Assembly (NCBI GenBank): GCA_900239685.1
Contig: OENT01000367.1
Span: forward strand, 62,001-126,000
DNA from: Rotaria macrura
Lineage: Eukaryota > Rotifera > Eurotatoria > Philodinida > Philodinidae
Length of the DNA: 64,000 nucleotides
Direction: 5' to 3'
Shown here piece by piece: positions 39,490 through 50,132 of the stretch. A program made the translations under genes and the position numbers. A model generated the notes under the pieces. It was given only the letters and a program-made list of their open reading frames with translations, had not been told where the DNA came from and ran no database searches. Numbering within the stretch: position 1 is the first letter of the stretch; each line of letters begins with the position of its first letter.

Positions 39490-42400
39490 ATGCCTGAGAC
39501 AATTGGTGATTATCAATATAGCAAACGAGATTTAATAGGACATGGTGCTTTTGCTATTGTTTTTCTTGGGCATTCGAAAAGTGTATGTTATTTTTAAGAA
39601 AATATTTTTATTTTTATTTTCTCACTATTAAGTTTCTATAAATTTTTATATTTATTCATTTTTCTCTAGAATTCAGAGCAACAAGTAGCTATTAAACAGA
39701 TAACTAAGAAGCAATTAGCAAAATCACAAAGCTTATTAGAAAAAGAAATTAAAATTCTTAAAGTAAAAAGATAACGTAGGTTTTTTGTTTTGATCCAATT
39801 CATCTTTTGTTCGTAGGAATTAACTAAACTTAAACATGAAAATTTAGTGGCATTACTCGATTGCAAAGTAAATGACAAACATCTTTTCTTCTTTCCTGTT
39901 ACTATATAATGCCTTTCTCTATAATCTATTAGGAATCTCAAAATAATGTCTATCTCGTCATGGAGGTTTGTGTTGACATATATGGATAAATTTTACAACG
40001 ATGCATTTCTTCATTCTTCTAGTATTGTAATGGTGGTGATTTAGCTGATTATCTTCAATCAAGACAAACACTTAGTGAAGATACAATAGCAATTTTCTTT
40101 CGACAAATTGGTAAGATATAGGGAAGAATCGAATGAAAACACAGCAATTTAATGATTTATTTTAGCTGCTGCTATTCGAGCTTGTCACGAACATAATGTT
40201 GTAAGTGTTTTACTTACTTAATAAAAATCTTGTTTTATACTTCTTCTTGTAAGGTTCATCGAGATTTAAAGCCACAAAACATTCTATTATCACATCCAGA
40301 TAAAAACAATCAACGTGTACAAGATATTATATTAAAAATTGCCGATTTTGGCTTCGCGAGATTTTTATCGGATGGTGTCATGGCTGGTACTCTATGTGGT
40401 TCGCCGATGTATATGGCACCGGAAGTTATACGATCATTACAGTACGATGGAAAAGCTGATTTATGGTCGATCGGTACAATTATGTATCAATGTTTAACAG
40501 GCAAAGCACCATTTCAAGCGCAAACACCACAAGCACTTAAACAATTCTATGAGAGAAACATAAATTTATTACCGTCGTAAGTTGATTTGAATATTTGTTG
40601 TTGTTATTTTACTTTTCTTAAAATCGATCAATCTTGACATGTCTTTCTTTAAGAATCCCACCATCTACATCACGAGAATTAGCAGATTTAATTGTGAGAA
40701 TTTTAAAACGAAATCCAAAAGAACGTATTGATTATGAAGATTTTTTTAATCATCCATTTTTAACAAAAAGTATCATAAAAATAAACAATAACAGGACGAT
40801 AAAACATGTATTTATTTCTAAGGTCAACCTATACCAATATCCTCAGGTCGAACACAAGCATCAACGATGAGTATTATCAGTTCATCACCATTACGTGAAG
40901 GCATTTTATCTCAAGCACAAGATTTCGTAAATTTGATACAACATAGTCTATTGAAAAAGAAATTATTGACGTCTTTCTTTCCTTTGTTTTTCTTCATCAA
41001 GGATTTACCAGTTCAACGGCAACTTAGCCGTCAGATTGATCCAATACCTGAGTATGAACCAGATATAGTACCGAATGTATTACCAACAGCAACAGCAAAT
41101 ACTCGTCGTTCACCACCACCAGTAAATACTGTAAATAGTTTAGTGTCAGCACTCAATACAACTAAATCAATAGCGAAACAACCATCGAATCAAATAATAC
41201 CGATATCCAACAAACAAGACGATTTTGTTCTTATACCTGAACATGTTATTATAGAAAAAAGTCTTCCAATAGGTTAAATACATTATAAAACATAATTAGA
41301 TCTATATACATTTATGGATATTGTATTGTTCTTTCAGGGAGTCACACGTCGTTTGCTCAACTTCCAAGAGAAAAACGACTTACACGCGAACAACATCGTA
41401 CATTATCTGAAGGAATTTTGTAAGTTGTTTATTCTTTCTTTTCTTATTAACCGAATCATAACTTACCTATTTATTTTTCAAAGATGTTCAAAAGAACCAT
41501 CATCACAACGACCAGATAATCTTGCGTTGATGGCTATTGAAAACACGGCTACTGTGAAAGATGCACGAGCTTCCAACATAACGCAACCAATACCAGTTCC
41601 ATCGCAAATTCATAATTATGAAAAGATGCAAGAATCAAAAGATCGGACTAGAAGCGTTGGCAATGTATCAGCTGGCAGTCCAAACAGTAGTCCTTATGAT
41701 GGTCTATATATATATATATATTACAGAAAAAAACAAGCTAGCATCTCTATCATCTTTTCTCGTATTTTAATTAGATCGTCGACCATCATTAGATCGCCTT
41801 CGTCAAGCAAGTATTGTTTCATCAAATTCAGACTTGGCCAATTCGATTAGTCCACCTGCTGTACGTTTTACGGTTGATACGGCAAATGTATCGATCAATC
41901 CATTTAGTTTGATACCATCGAACCGTCGACCAAGTACGCATGATTTGAAATAAATTTTTTTGTGTTTCTTTTTTTGCACAACTTCTTTGCGCTTTTAGAT
42001 ACAACAACACTACCATCGCCACCACAAAAAGCGATTCAACCATCGACATCAAATTCAAGTCTTGCTCCACAGCAAAATTCGAAATTAATCATTGATGCAT
42101 CACCACTTATATCACGACAAAAATTAACTGATCTAGATAGTAATGTTTCGTTATTTTTATTATTGTCATTGAATGTAGTTTTTATTTGTTTTCTTCAATT
42201 TTTTCTTAGCACCTCACGATCGATTCTTTGAACAAGAAAATAATAATGAATTTTTTCAAATAAATACTGATCAACAAACAACAGCAGGACCAATACGTCG
42301 TCGTGTGACTTCTATATTTGGTGATGCAAACCCTGAAGGTCGTTATTATGAACCACAAAAGATTACAGATGATGCTTTAATGGATGTACGTAGATATATA

Positions 42401-43548
42401 TATATATACATATAATAGTTTCTGTTTTCAAAGAGAAAATTTTTGTTTGTTTTTCCGTTTCCCTATAGAACGAACATCATGATACATTAAATAAACTAGA
42501 ATTTATTCTTCAATTAGTTGATTATATATTGAATTTAGCAAGTTCACGTACAAATTTATTAACCGAATCATTAAGTTTGAATAGCAAGAACAGTAGTAAC
42601 AATCTATCACGACCAAAGATGGATCGTCTAAGTCATGTGGATAGTTTATATAAACGTGCCGAACAACTGACACTCTATGTTAAAGCAATGCATTTTTTGA
42701 GTTCAGCAATGTGCCTTGCTCGGTAAGTTAATGGCATCATTACATGTTCAATTGAGTCTTATCTGTCTGATTTTAGGGATACATTGAAATCTGGAAAATT
42801 ACATTCAACAGCTAATGTTCGGTAAGACGTTGTTTTATCTTTACGTATATTTTTCAAAAAATAATCAAGAACGATAAGATTATCAATTGTTTCAACGTGT
42901 ATTTATTTTACCTTATGATGATCGACTTCAAGCAAACTTTTCTATGAGAAAGTCCTAGTAGTTATGTTCGTATTCATTAAAAAGATAAATAAATGTTTCA
43001 AATTCATGTAAAACAAAGCAAATCTCAATAGCTTCTTTTTGATCCTTTTCGAATTGACTATCAAATGAGATTATATATCGTAAAATATAATACATGTATG
43101 TATTTTCGAATAGAAATGCTGTTGGTGATTTAAATAATAAATATAAACACTGTTTAATCATGTGTAAACAGTTGAGTGCACAAGAAGAACTATTAACACA
43201 TGATGAAATGAAAGGTGTCACATTAACAGCCGATAAACTACTTTATCTACATGCAATTGATCTCTGTTTAAATGCTGCAAGTTTAGAATTCTTTGGTAAA
43301 GCTCAAGAAGTAAGAATACAGTTAAAAGGTTTTCTTATTTTATTTGTTAAATAATTGTTTTATTCGTTTCACAGTGCATTGGACCATATACTCAAGCCCA
43401 AGTTTTATTTCATAGTTTAAGTCAACAAGCAACAACCGATTGTGATCGATCAATATTACGACAATATCGTGAAGCAGTCGAACGACGTTTGCATTGTCTT
43501 CAAAATCAGGGACTTGTTGTGCTCAATGAGCCCTCGAGCAGTTCATAA
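39490..43548 (+). CDS. ULK1: ULK1/2-ATG1 autophagy-initiating Ser/Thr kinase
   Basis: Nineteen exons, all in frame, 883 residues: 39490-39582, 39670-39762, 39817-39867, 39933-39965, 40023-40110, 40166-40200, 40254-40576, 40654-40769, 40823-40926, 41002-41272, 41338-41419, 41484-41701, 41775-41933, 41999-42139, 42210-42385, 42469-42722, 42777-42821, 43114-43309 and 43375-43548. The kinase domain has the glycine loop [14 protein letters not shown] lysine, [20 protein letters not shown] and the ULK-type activation loop [16 protein letters not shown] disordered Ser/Pro/Gln-rich middle follows. The C-terminal part ([32 protein letters not shown]) is the ULK tandem MIT region that binds ATG13. The protein starts autophagy downstream of TOR/AMPK. 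Symbol is by family; ULK1 and ULK2 are not separable here. AATAAA signals occur at 43755 and 43833. Confidence 0.93.
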
Positions 43549-44225
43549 TGTTTTATATATTAATGTTTTAATGTTTCTGTTCATTTGTTGCGTATCTCTA
43601 GTCATTTTCATGTATATCTTTGTATATTTAGAACTGTTATTGTTGTGTGTCATCTAGAGAAAAAACACTGAGCGACAAACAACAATGAACGAGAACATGT
43701 CTATTTAAACAGCAGAACAAATCGAGAGACACAGAGAGATCATCTAGATAACTAAATAAAAAGGTGTGTGTCATGTGCGTGTGAGGATTTAGCCGATTCG
43801 TAAACGATGAAAACTTTTGTTTGTATATTTAAAATAAAACTCTTCTTTATGCTTGATTTTTTTTCAATTGAACGATTCACTTTCTATTTGTTTTATCAAT
43901 ATTTCTCTCGTTCAGATTTATCTATGTATTTCTATTCAGTCTTGTCTATCCTTTACTGTGATTAGTCGATTTAAATTTTTCTCTTGTACATTCAAATTAT
44001 TTATATATATATATATATTTATGTATTTATGTATGTATGCATGTCCGTGGTGGGTATAAATGCCTTTCGTTTTAATATTCAATTCATATTGCATGTATTT
44101 GTTTCTATCGAACTGATTGCCTCATTTTCTTTCTTTTCTATTACTTTGACGATTTTAAACAACACACCAACCACTTTAATATATCATTTGACATATAACT
44201 TTTTTTTTTCTTCTGTAGATGCTAT
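43549..44225. other. Spacer between ULK and sarcoglycan
   Basis: About 680 bp: ULK 3' UTR with two AATAAA signals, then pyrimidine-rich DNA with a TATATATATA tract near 44000. A strong polypyrimidine acceptor (TTTTTTTTTTCTTCTGTAG) ends at 44218, eight bases before the sarcoglycan ATG. Confidence 0.6.
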
Positions 44226-45413
44226 ATGGATGATATACAAAGAGAGCATGCTCGACCAACGAAGACTATGTCCGTTGGAATATATGGATGGAGGAAACGT
44301 TGTTTATATTGTCTTTTAATTATTTTAACACTAGTTGTTTTAATTAACGTATGTTTAACATTTTGGTTATCAGTCGCATTAGGTCTTCATTGGGTTCGTT
44401 GAATACAATTTTTGATTTATCTAATAATTTAATTTACTCAACACGATTATTGTAGGGAAGTATCGGTCCTATTTCAATATTCAAAAGTCATGTTGTGTTT
44501 CGTTCACCAGTCGTATTTAAAGATGGTCTTATGGCAAATAAAATTTCAAGTGGTGATCAAGTTAGATTATTATGATTGATACGCAGAAAAGATATTTACA
44601 TGTATTTATCCATTCTTCTTTTTCTTCATAGTCCTTAAGTATTCAATCAGATAAAAGTGTACATATTCAAAGTGGATCAGAAAATAAATATTCAAAATTA
44701 AGCATTGGTATATTATAAACATGAAACATCATTAATCTAGCTTTCTAATTCATTCATTCGTATATTATTCATGTAGATCAAAATGGAATTCATGCTAATT
44801 GTGAACAGTTTCAAATAAATGATCGAAGTGGTTCAAAACTTGTTGCTATTGATTCATCACAAATTCAAGTGTATACTGATGATCTATCGATTATCTCTGG
44901 TATGAACATCTATATAATGATGTATAAATAAATTTCAGAACGAATGTTTTTCTTTTCTATTATAGAGAAAAAGCGATTGGAACTTCCAAATTTAGTAACA
45001 AATTCTATTAGTTCAGATAAAAATTTAAGGTAGATAGAATTTGAATCGATGGAGATGTTTTGCATTTTCTTCTATTTAGCTTATCAGCAGATGATGGCCG
45101 TTTAACATTGTCGTCTAACACTAATATTGATATATCTGCTAGACAAGCTCTTGATTTCGTTGCTAATGATATTGTTATAAAAGCACATACGGTAACTAAT
45201 ACAAATAAGTAAAATACATATATCTATGCTTCGTCTAATTAGATTCGTCTTCAAAATGAGCATATTTATTTTGAAAAATTACGTTTTTTCGATCGTGCAA
45301 AGGCACCCATAACTGCTCGTAGTTCTCAATCTTATTCTGTATGTATTTGTGAAAATGGTCTCGTCTTTGCTGCGATTGATTGCCGTCAGCATTCATTTGA
45401 TTGTCGTGAGTGA
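44226..45413 (+). CDS. Gamma/delta/zeta-type sarcoglycan
   Basis: Seven exons: 44226-44393, 44456-44560, 44632-44707, 44777-44899, 44966-45029, 45080-45191 and 45243-45413, in frame, 272 residues (family about 290). The short cytoplasmic N-terminus carries the family signature VGIYGWRKRCLY just before a single transmembrane helix (LLIILTLVVLINVCLTFWL). The extracellular part is beta-rich (HIQSGSENKYSKLSI, CEQFQINDRSG) and ends in the conserved cysteine cluster SVCICENGLVFAAIDC and FDC. Sarcoglycans form a complex with dystroglycan and dystrophin in the muscle membrane. The first exon might have an upstream partner, since an acceptor-like TAG precedes it. An AATAAA signal at 45658 lies only about 60 bp before the next start codon. 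Confidence 0.9.
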
Positions 45414-45724
45414 TAGAATATCTAGCTTGAATAATTGTAATCTTCCGTCTTTTTTTTCTCTTTCTATGCATTTATTCAAAAGTTAAAAACAATTTTCTCT
45501 TCTCTTTTCCGACATGTTTTACGTTTTATGTTGTTCTTTTATTATATTCTCAGGCAGTATTTCAAGATAATATATATATATATATATATTTAATATTTAG
45601 TCATTTTTTTACATATAATTTGCTATTTGTGTGTAATGCTTTGTTTTTTTCATAGTTAATAAAAATTAATATTGTATAAATGTACTTGATTGTTTACACA
45701 TACTTCAACAAACATCTTAGATAA

Positions 45725-47261
45725 ATGATCGGAGAAGTGATTGAATTACAAACAATTGAAGCGTCGGATGATCGAGTATGGTGTGTTGCTTGGAATCCAA
45801 CAGGCACATTGTATGGTTCAATTCGTCTGCTGTACAAGGCATGATTTTGATTCTTTTTTTAGACTTGCTTCATGTGGTTCAGACAAAATGATCAAACTGT
45901 GGGGACGTGAAGGTGACATATGAATAAAATTAATGCATACTTTATAATTGATTTGATAATAATTAATATGAAAATAAAACAAACGAGCATGATTACTTTT
46001 GTAGTAGAAAACATTCAGTACTAATAATGTTTGTTTTCTGTTTATGTATTCAATTCAGGAGAGCGACATTGGATATGCAAAGGTTCGATGACAGATAATC
46101 ATACGCGATCGATTCGTTCTGTTGCTTGGTCCTATTGTGGTAATCGTCTTGCATCTGCGGGGTTCGATGCTAAAGTATCGATATGGGAAAGACAAGGTCA
46201 AGAATATATCTTGCAAACAACATTAGAAGGCCATGAAAATGAAGTTAAAGATGTTGCCTTTTCACGTAGTGGACTTTACTTAGCAACTTGCGGTCGAGAT
46301 AAAAGTGTTTGGATTTGGGAATGTTAGTTGATTGGTTTCTTTTCTATTTTCAAAAATGAATTTTTTTTCTTACTATTGAAAGATAACGAAGAAGAGAATG
46401 ATTTTGCTTGTGCAGCTGTTTTAACAACACATACACAAGATGTTAAACAATTAAAATGGCATCCAAATAAAGATGTAAGAATTCATTTTTACTTTTGCAT
46501 TAATTAGATGAACTATTTATTCAGTCAGGTTTTAGCATCATGCAGTTATGATGATACGATTAAAATGTTTATTGAAGATAGTGACGATTGGTCTTGTGCA
46601 TGCAGTTTAGGTATGTATTTATAGAATAATGATGGTATCTTAGATTTTCATAGATTTCTGTTTTCTATACACCGCAAGACTCACATACATCGACAGTTTG
46701 GTCATGTGATTTTGACGTTACGGGAAAACGACTCGTTTCCTGTAGTGATGATAGAACTGTCAAAATATGGCAAGCTTATGAAAAAAACAATCAACAAGGT
46801 AGAAAGTTTGTTATTTATAGTTCAGTTATTATACAATCATTTAAATCATAATAAAGGAATTCGCTCAACAAATGGCATTTATCCGGTATGGAAGTGTGTT
46901 TGTACGATAAGTGGCTATCATAAACAGCCTATTTATGATGTGAAATGGTAATTTTTAGTTAACAAAAAAAAGAGAGTTATGTTTGTTGATGAATTAAAAT
47001 TTTAACTATGTTGTATGAAGGTGTCCTTTGACTGGCCTGATTGCGACAGCATGTGGTGATAATAGTATACGCATATTTCGTGAAGAAGAACCAAAGCAAC
47101 AAGATGCTGCACCGAGTTTTTCCTTGATTGCCTCAAATACGAATGCACATTTACAGGACGTCAATCGATTATCATTCAATCCAAGAGAAGCTGGGCTATT
47201 AGCATCATGTTCTGATGATGGTACAGTGAAATTATGGCAAATCGAACAAAAGCCGATATAA
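45725..47261 (+). CDS. CIAO1: CIAO1, WD40 protein of cytosolic iron-sulfur cluster assembly
   Basis: Eight exons: 45725-45810, 45863-45912, 46059-46322, 46383-46474, 46529-46610, 46679-46798, 46857-46947 and 47021-47261, in frame, 341 residues (human about 339). Seven WD40 repeats are visible, for example [62 protein letters not shown] and [28 protein letters not shown] and [18 protein letters not shown] are typical of CIAO1. It is the scaffold of the CIA targeting complex that delivers Fe-S clusters to cytosolic and nuclear enzymes. The gene follows sarcoglycan in tight tandem; an acceptor-like CATCTTAG ends four bases before its ATG. AATAAA lies near 47326. Confidence 0.96.
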
Positions 47262-47481
47262 TTGATTCCTTTGACTAGATTTGTTTTTTCTTTTCAAATT
47301 TCTTCATGTTCAGTTAATTTGTTTTAAATAAAATTAAAAAAAAAACAAGAAGATACGCATTCATAAGTTCGAACCATGTCTTGGACAATCATTTCAAAAG
47401 CTAAAATAATATAAAGCATAAAACACGATTATTCTACTAGTTCATGTCAATCAGCAGTGAATCATTGTTTGATTGTATGTT

Positions 47482-48424
47482 CTACGGTAAACTTGTACGC
47501 TAAAAATAATTCATTGAAAATAATATATAAGTATATATGCAATGCCAACGAAATATTTAACTCACATGTATAGGTATTTCACATAGTCGATCATTTTTTA
47601 ACGAAATCTCAGATGAACGAATGCTCAATCGACCTTTTATTTCAGTGAGTAAACTAGATGCTGTATTCGAGAAGGCACTGAATGACATATATCAAAATTT
47701 ATGAATGAATATTGAAAGACGATCTTTTCATATTTACCTTGATAGTTTCGTTTGACTTAGATTAATATGTGGAATCGATGGGGCATCAATGGTATCAAAA
47801 TCTTGTCGAAGAAATTCATCGTTATTTGAATGTTGTGTTGACTTAAATGGGCATGGACGTGTAGGAGATGGAAAAGAAAGCGGTCTTGTTATTTCATAAG
47901 CGTTAGACGCATGAAACGATCGTTTTGCTTTTCCGTATCGATAGAAGTTGGGTAAGATTTGTTTGTTATCACTTATAATAGAATATTTCTTATGATTTAC
48001 ATATGGTAAAGAATTGAATTTACTTTCGAGATTTCTGATTTTTCCTACAATAACTACGACAATAGAATAGAAAAACGACAATGAATACTAATGTTAGGAA
48101 GATGGCAAGTCCAATAAGAAACCAATGTAAATAAGCAAATGGAACAAATTGGTATAATTCATTTTTTGATTTTAATTTTGTTGACAAAACCAATTTAATA
48201 GTATTTTTCGAAGTTGCAAGTGTACCACTAGTTGACTTTGATGATATAGATAAATGTTTTCCTGTCGTCGACGATGACAAAATAGAGTCATCTCGGTAAT
48301 GATAGTTTTCAGGTTTACCACCATAGAGATCGAAATAAGTAAAGAAACCGCTTGTCGCCATTAAAATTTGTGATGTACGAATGAAACGTACGTGTATTTT
48401 TCGTTTCTTCTCTTTTCTACCCAT
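47482..48424 (-). CDS. Orphan single-pass membrane protein
   Basis: Rebuilt exons 48424-48024, 47971-47738, 47677-47566 and a short last exon 47499-47482, about 254 residues. The first intron is 52 bp and resolves two overlapping open frames into one protein. If the last donor (GTGAGT) is not used, translation stops two codons later at 47558. One transmembrane segment, FLIGLAIFLTLVFIVVFLFY, lies at about residues 105-124 and is followed by a CRSYCRK basic/cysteine patch. The N-terminal side is Ser/Thr-rich, and the tail is basic with PSPTRPCPF. No family is recognised. An alternative start is the Met at 48361 (MATSGFF). It is tail to tail with CIAO1. Existence rests on frame continuity and the hydrophobic segment only. 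Confidence 0.6.
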
Positions 48425-50132
48425 TAGTTGAACACAGTAGAAAATCGTTTCTTTTCTTTGTACACAAAATATAAGCTACTTTATTTGCTCGTCGATATCA
48501 ACAACTTAGTGAAGGCAGTGTTTTTTCTTCTTTCTATTTTCCCAAGATTATCGATAGTGAATCAGAAATGACTTTGTTGCAACCATCAAATTCATAAGAT
48601 TACAACGAAAAATTTTGATGCTTACATTTTAGATTTGTGTACTTATAAAACTTTCGAAATCATAATCTAGTCTCTCGCTAAACAAGAAATCTAGTTTTAA
48701 TCTTCTCTAGATCAACATAATATATACCGAAGTGTGTTCGTCTACGTATATTGTAAAACACTGTTCTATCGAAAACGAAATAAATAATTTCATTTCATTC
48801 AATTCAGATGTTCACTTCTAGTCTATGACTGTGATGTTCGCTACATGTGCGAAGCTACTAGTGATAAACAGTACATAACTAATGAAGTAGCTTTGTTCGA
48901 TCTTTTTCATAATGTTAGAAAATGCTTAGTAGTAACATTCTTCAGTCAGAATGTTGTATCGTCTTTCATTCTACAAAGACAGATACTATTGTCGAGCAGT
49001 ATATTTAAGAAAAATACTGGACACGGCTGCTCGTTAGAAGTTGGCCCCTACATATTTAGTCTCGATCGTTTGTGTTTGTTTTTCTATTACACCATGTCTA
49101 GATTTCAGTGCAGTGTTCTAGATCATTGTGAATAGCTTGAGTGTCGTGTGAACTATTTCAGAGGAATGCATTCAATTCATTTTTAATACATCTCACACAA
49201 TCCTGATTGTTACTTGACATAATTGAAATTAGTACACTTATCAACAAGCAATTTCGATGAACAAAACACATGAAGAGAACTGTTAAATAGGATAGAATTT
49301 GTTATGACTGTCGATAATGATCAGTATAATAAGTAATTGAAGTCCTACTTGTGACATTTGAGATCGATTCTTACAAAATCTATGCAGAAATCGATGAATT
49401 CTCACTAATTATTTTTCACCTACTAGATATTCACATCAAAAGTTATTAATCTATTGTACTACTCTTGAGTAGAGCAATTCAGGATTCAAGTGTGCTTATT
49501 GTTTGTCTGTATGTTCATGCACATCCAGGACCATGCGAATCAAGAAAATATTTCTTATCAAGAAAACTTCAACAGTTTTACTTATTACGAAATAGTTTAA
49601 AGTGCAATTATCCTTGGTAAAATATTCGATCAACTGCATCTTATTGTCAAAAAAATAACTTTGTAAATTATTTTCTTGTCACCGTATGCTCATTCCACAA
49701 ATCTATTGACTAGAAAACCAACGAGTATCCCATAATGAGTTTTGCGAAGATAATTACTGTATAACATTGACAAAAATGATTTTTAACAACTGATTTCGTA
49801 TTAAAATCACGTTTAATGATTACGAATTGATTGAAGAGTCAACGAAAAGTTATATTTACTCAGTTTTACATTCATTCATGGAAACATGCTATGATGTTTG
49901 TGTTTTTACATCTTTCGATTTCTCTAGAGTCTGTTGTGTTGTCCTGTAATTATCTTATGTTGACATATAAGAAAAACATATTTTCCTTCTTATATTTACA
50001 TATTCCTTGATGCTGTTGCAAATATTTTATAGTATAGCGTTATCAGAAAAAAAAATAACAACTTTTATTTCAAGTCTAGAAAAAGAAACTTGAAAACAAA
50101 ACAAATAAACAAGGCTCTGTTCAGATCTCGTA
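48425..50132. other. Gene-poor spacer
   Basis: About 1.7 kb between two minus-strand genes. The longest frame (48845-49135, 96 codons) has no family features. No repeats were noticed. Confidence 0.55.

Noticed and set aside
40927-41001. Read-through of the ULK frame from exon 9 into exon 10 without splicing
   Set aside because: The stretch is open by chance but begins GTAAAT and ends CATCAAG, is hydrophobic and unlike the family; treating it as a 75 bp intron gives a better protein.
41238-41850. A separate gene upstream of the ULK C-terminal domain
   Set aside because: The small exons join in frame to both the kinase part and the C-terminal domain, so one ULK gene explains them.
47360-47375. 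GTTCGAACC word resembling a tRNA T-loop
   Set aside because: No acceptor, D or anticodon stems can be paired around it.
48845-49135. 96-codon plus-strand frame
   Set aside because: No recognisable content, isolated in a spacer, no neighbouring exons.
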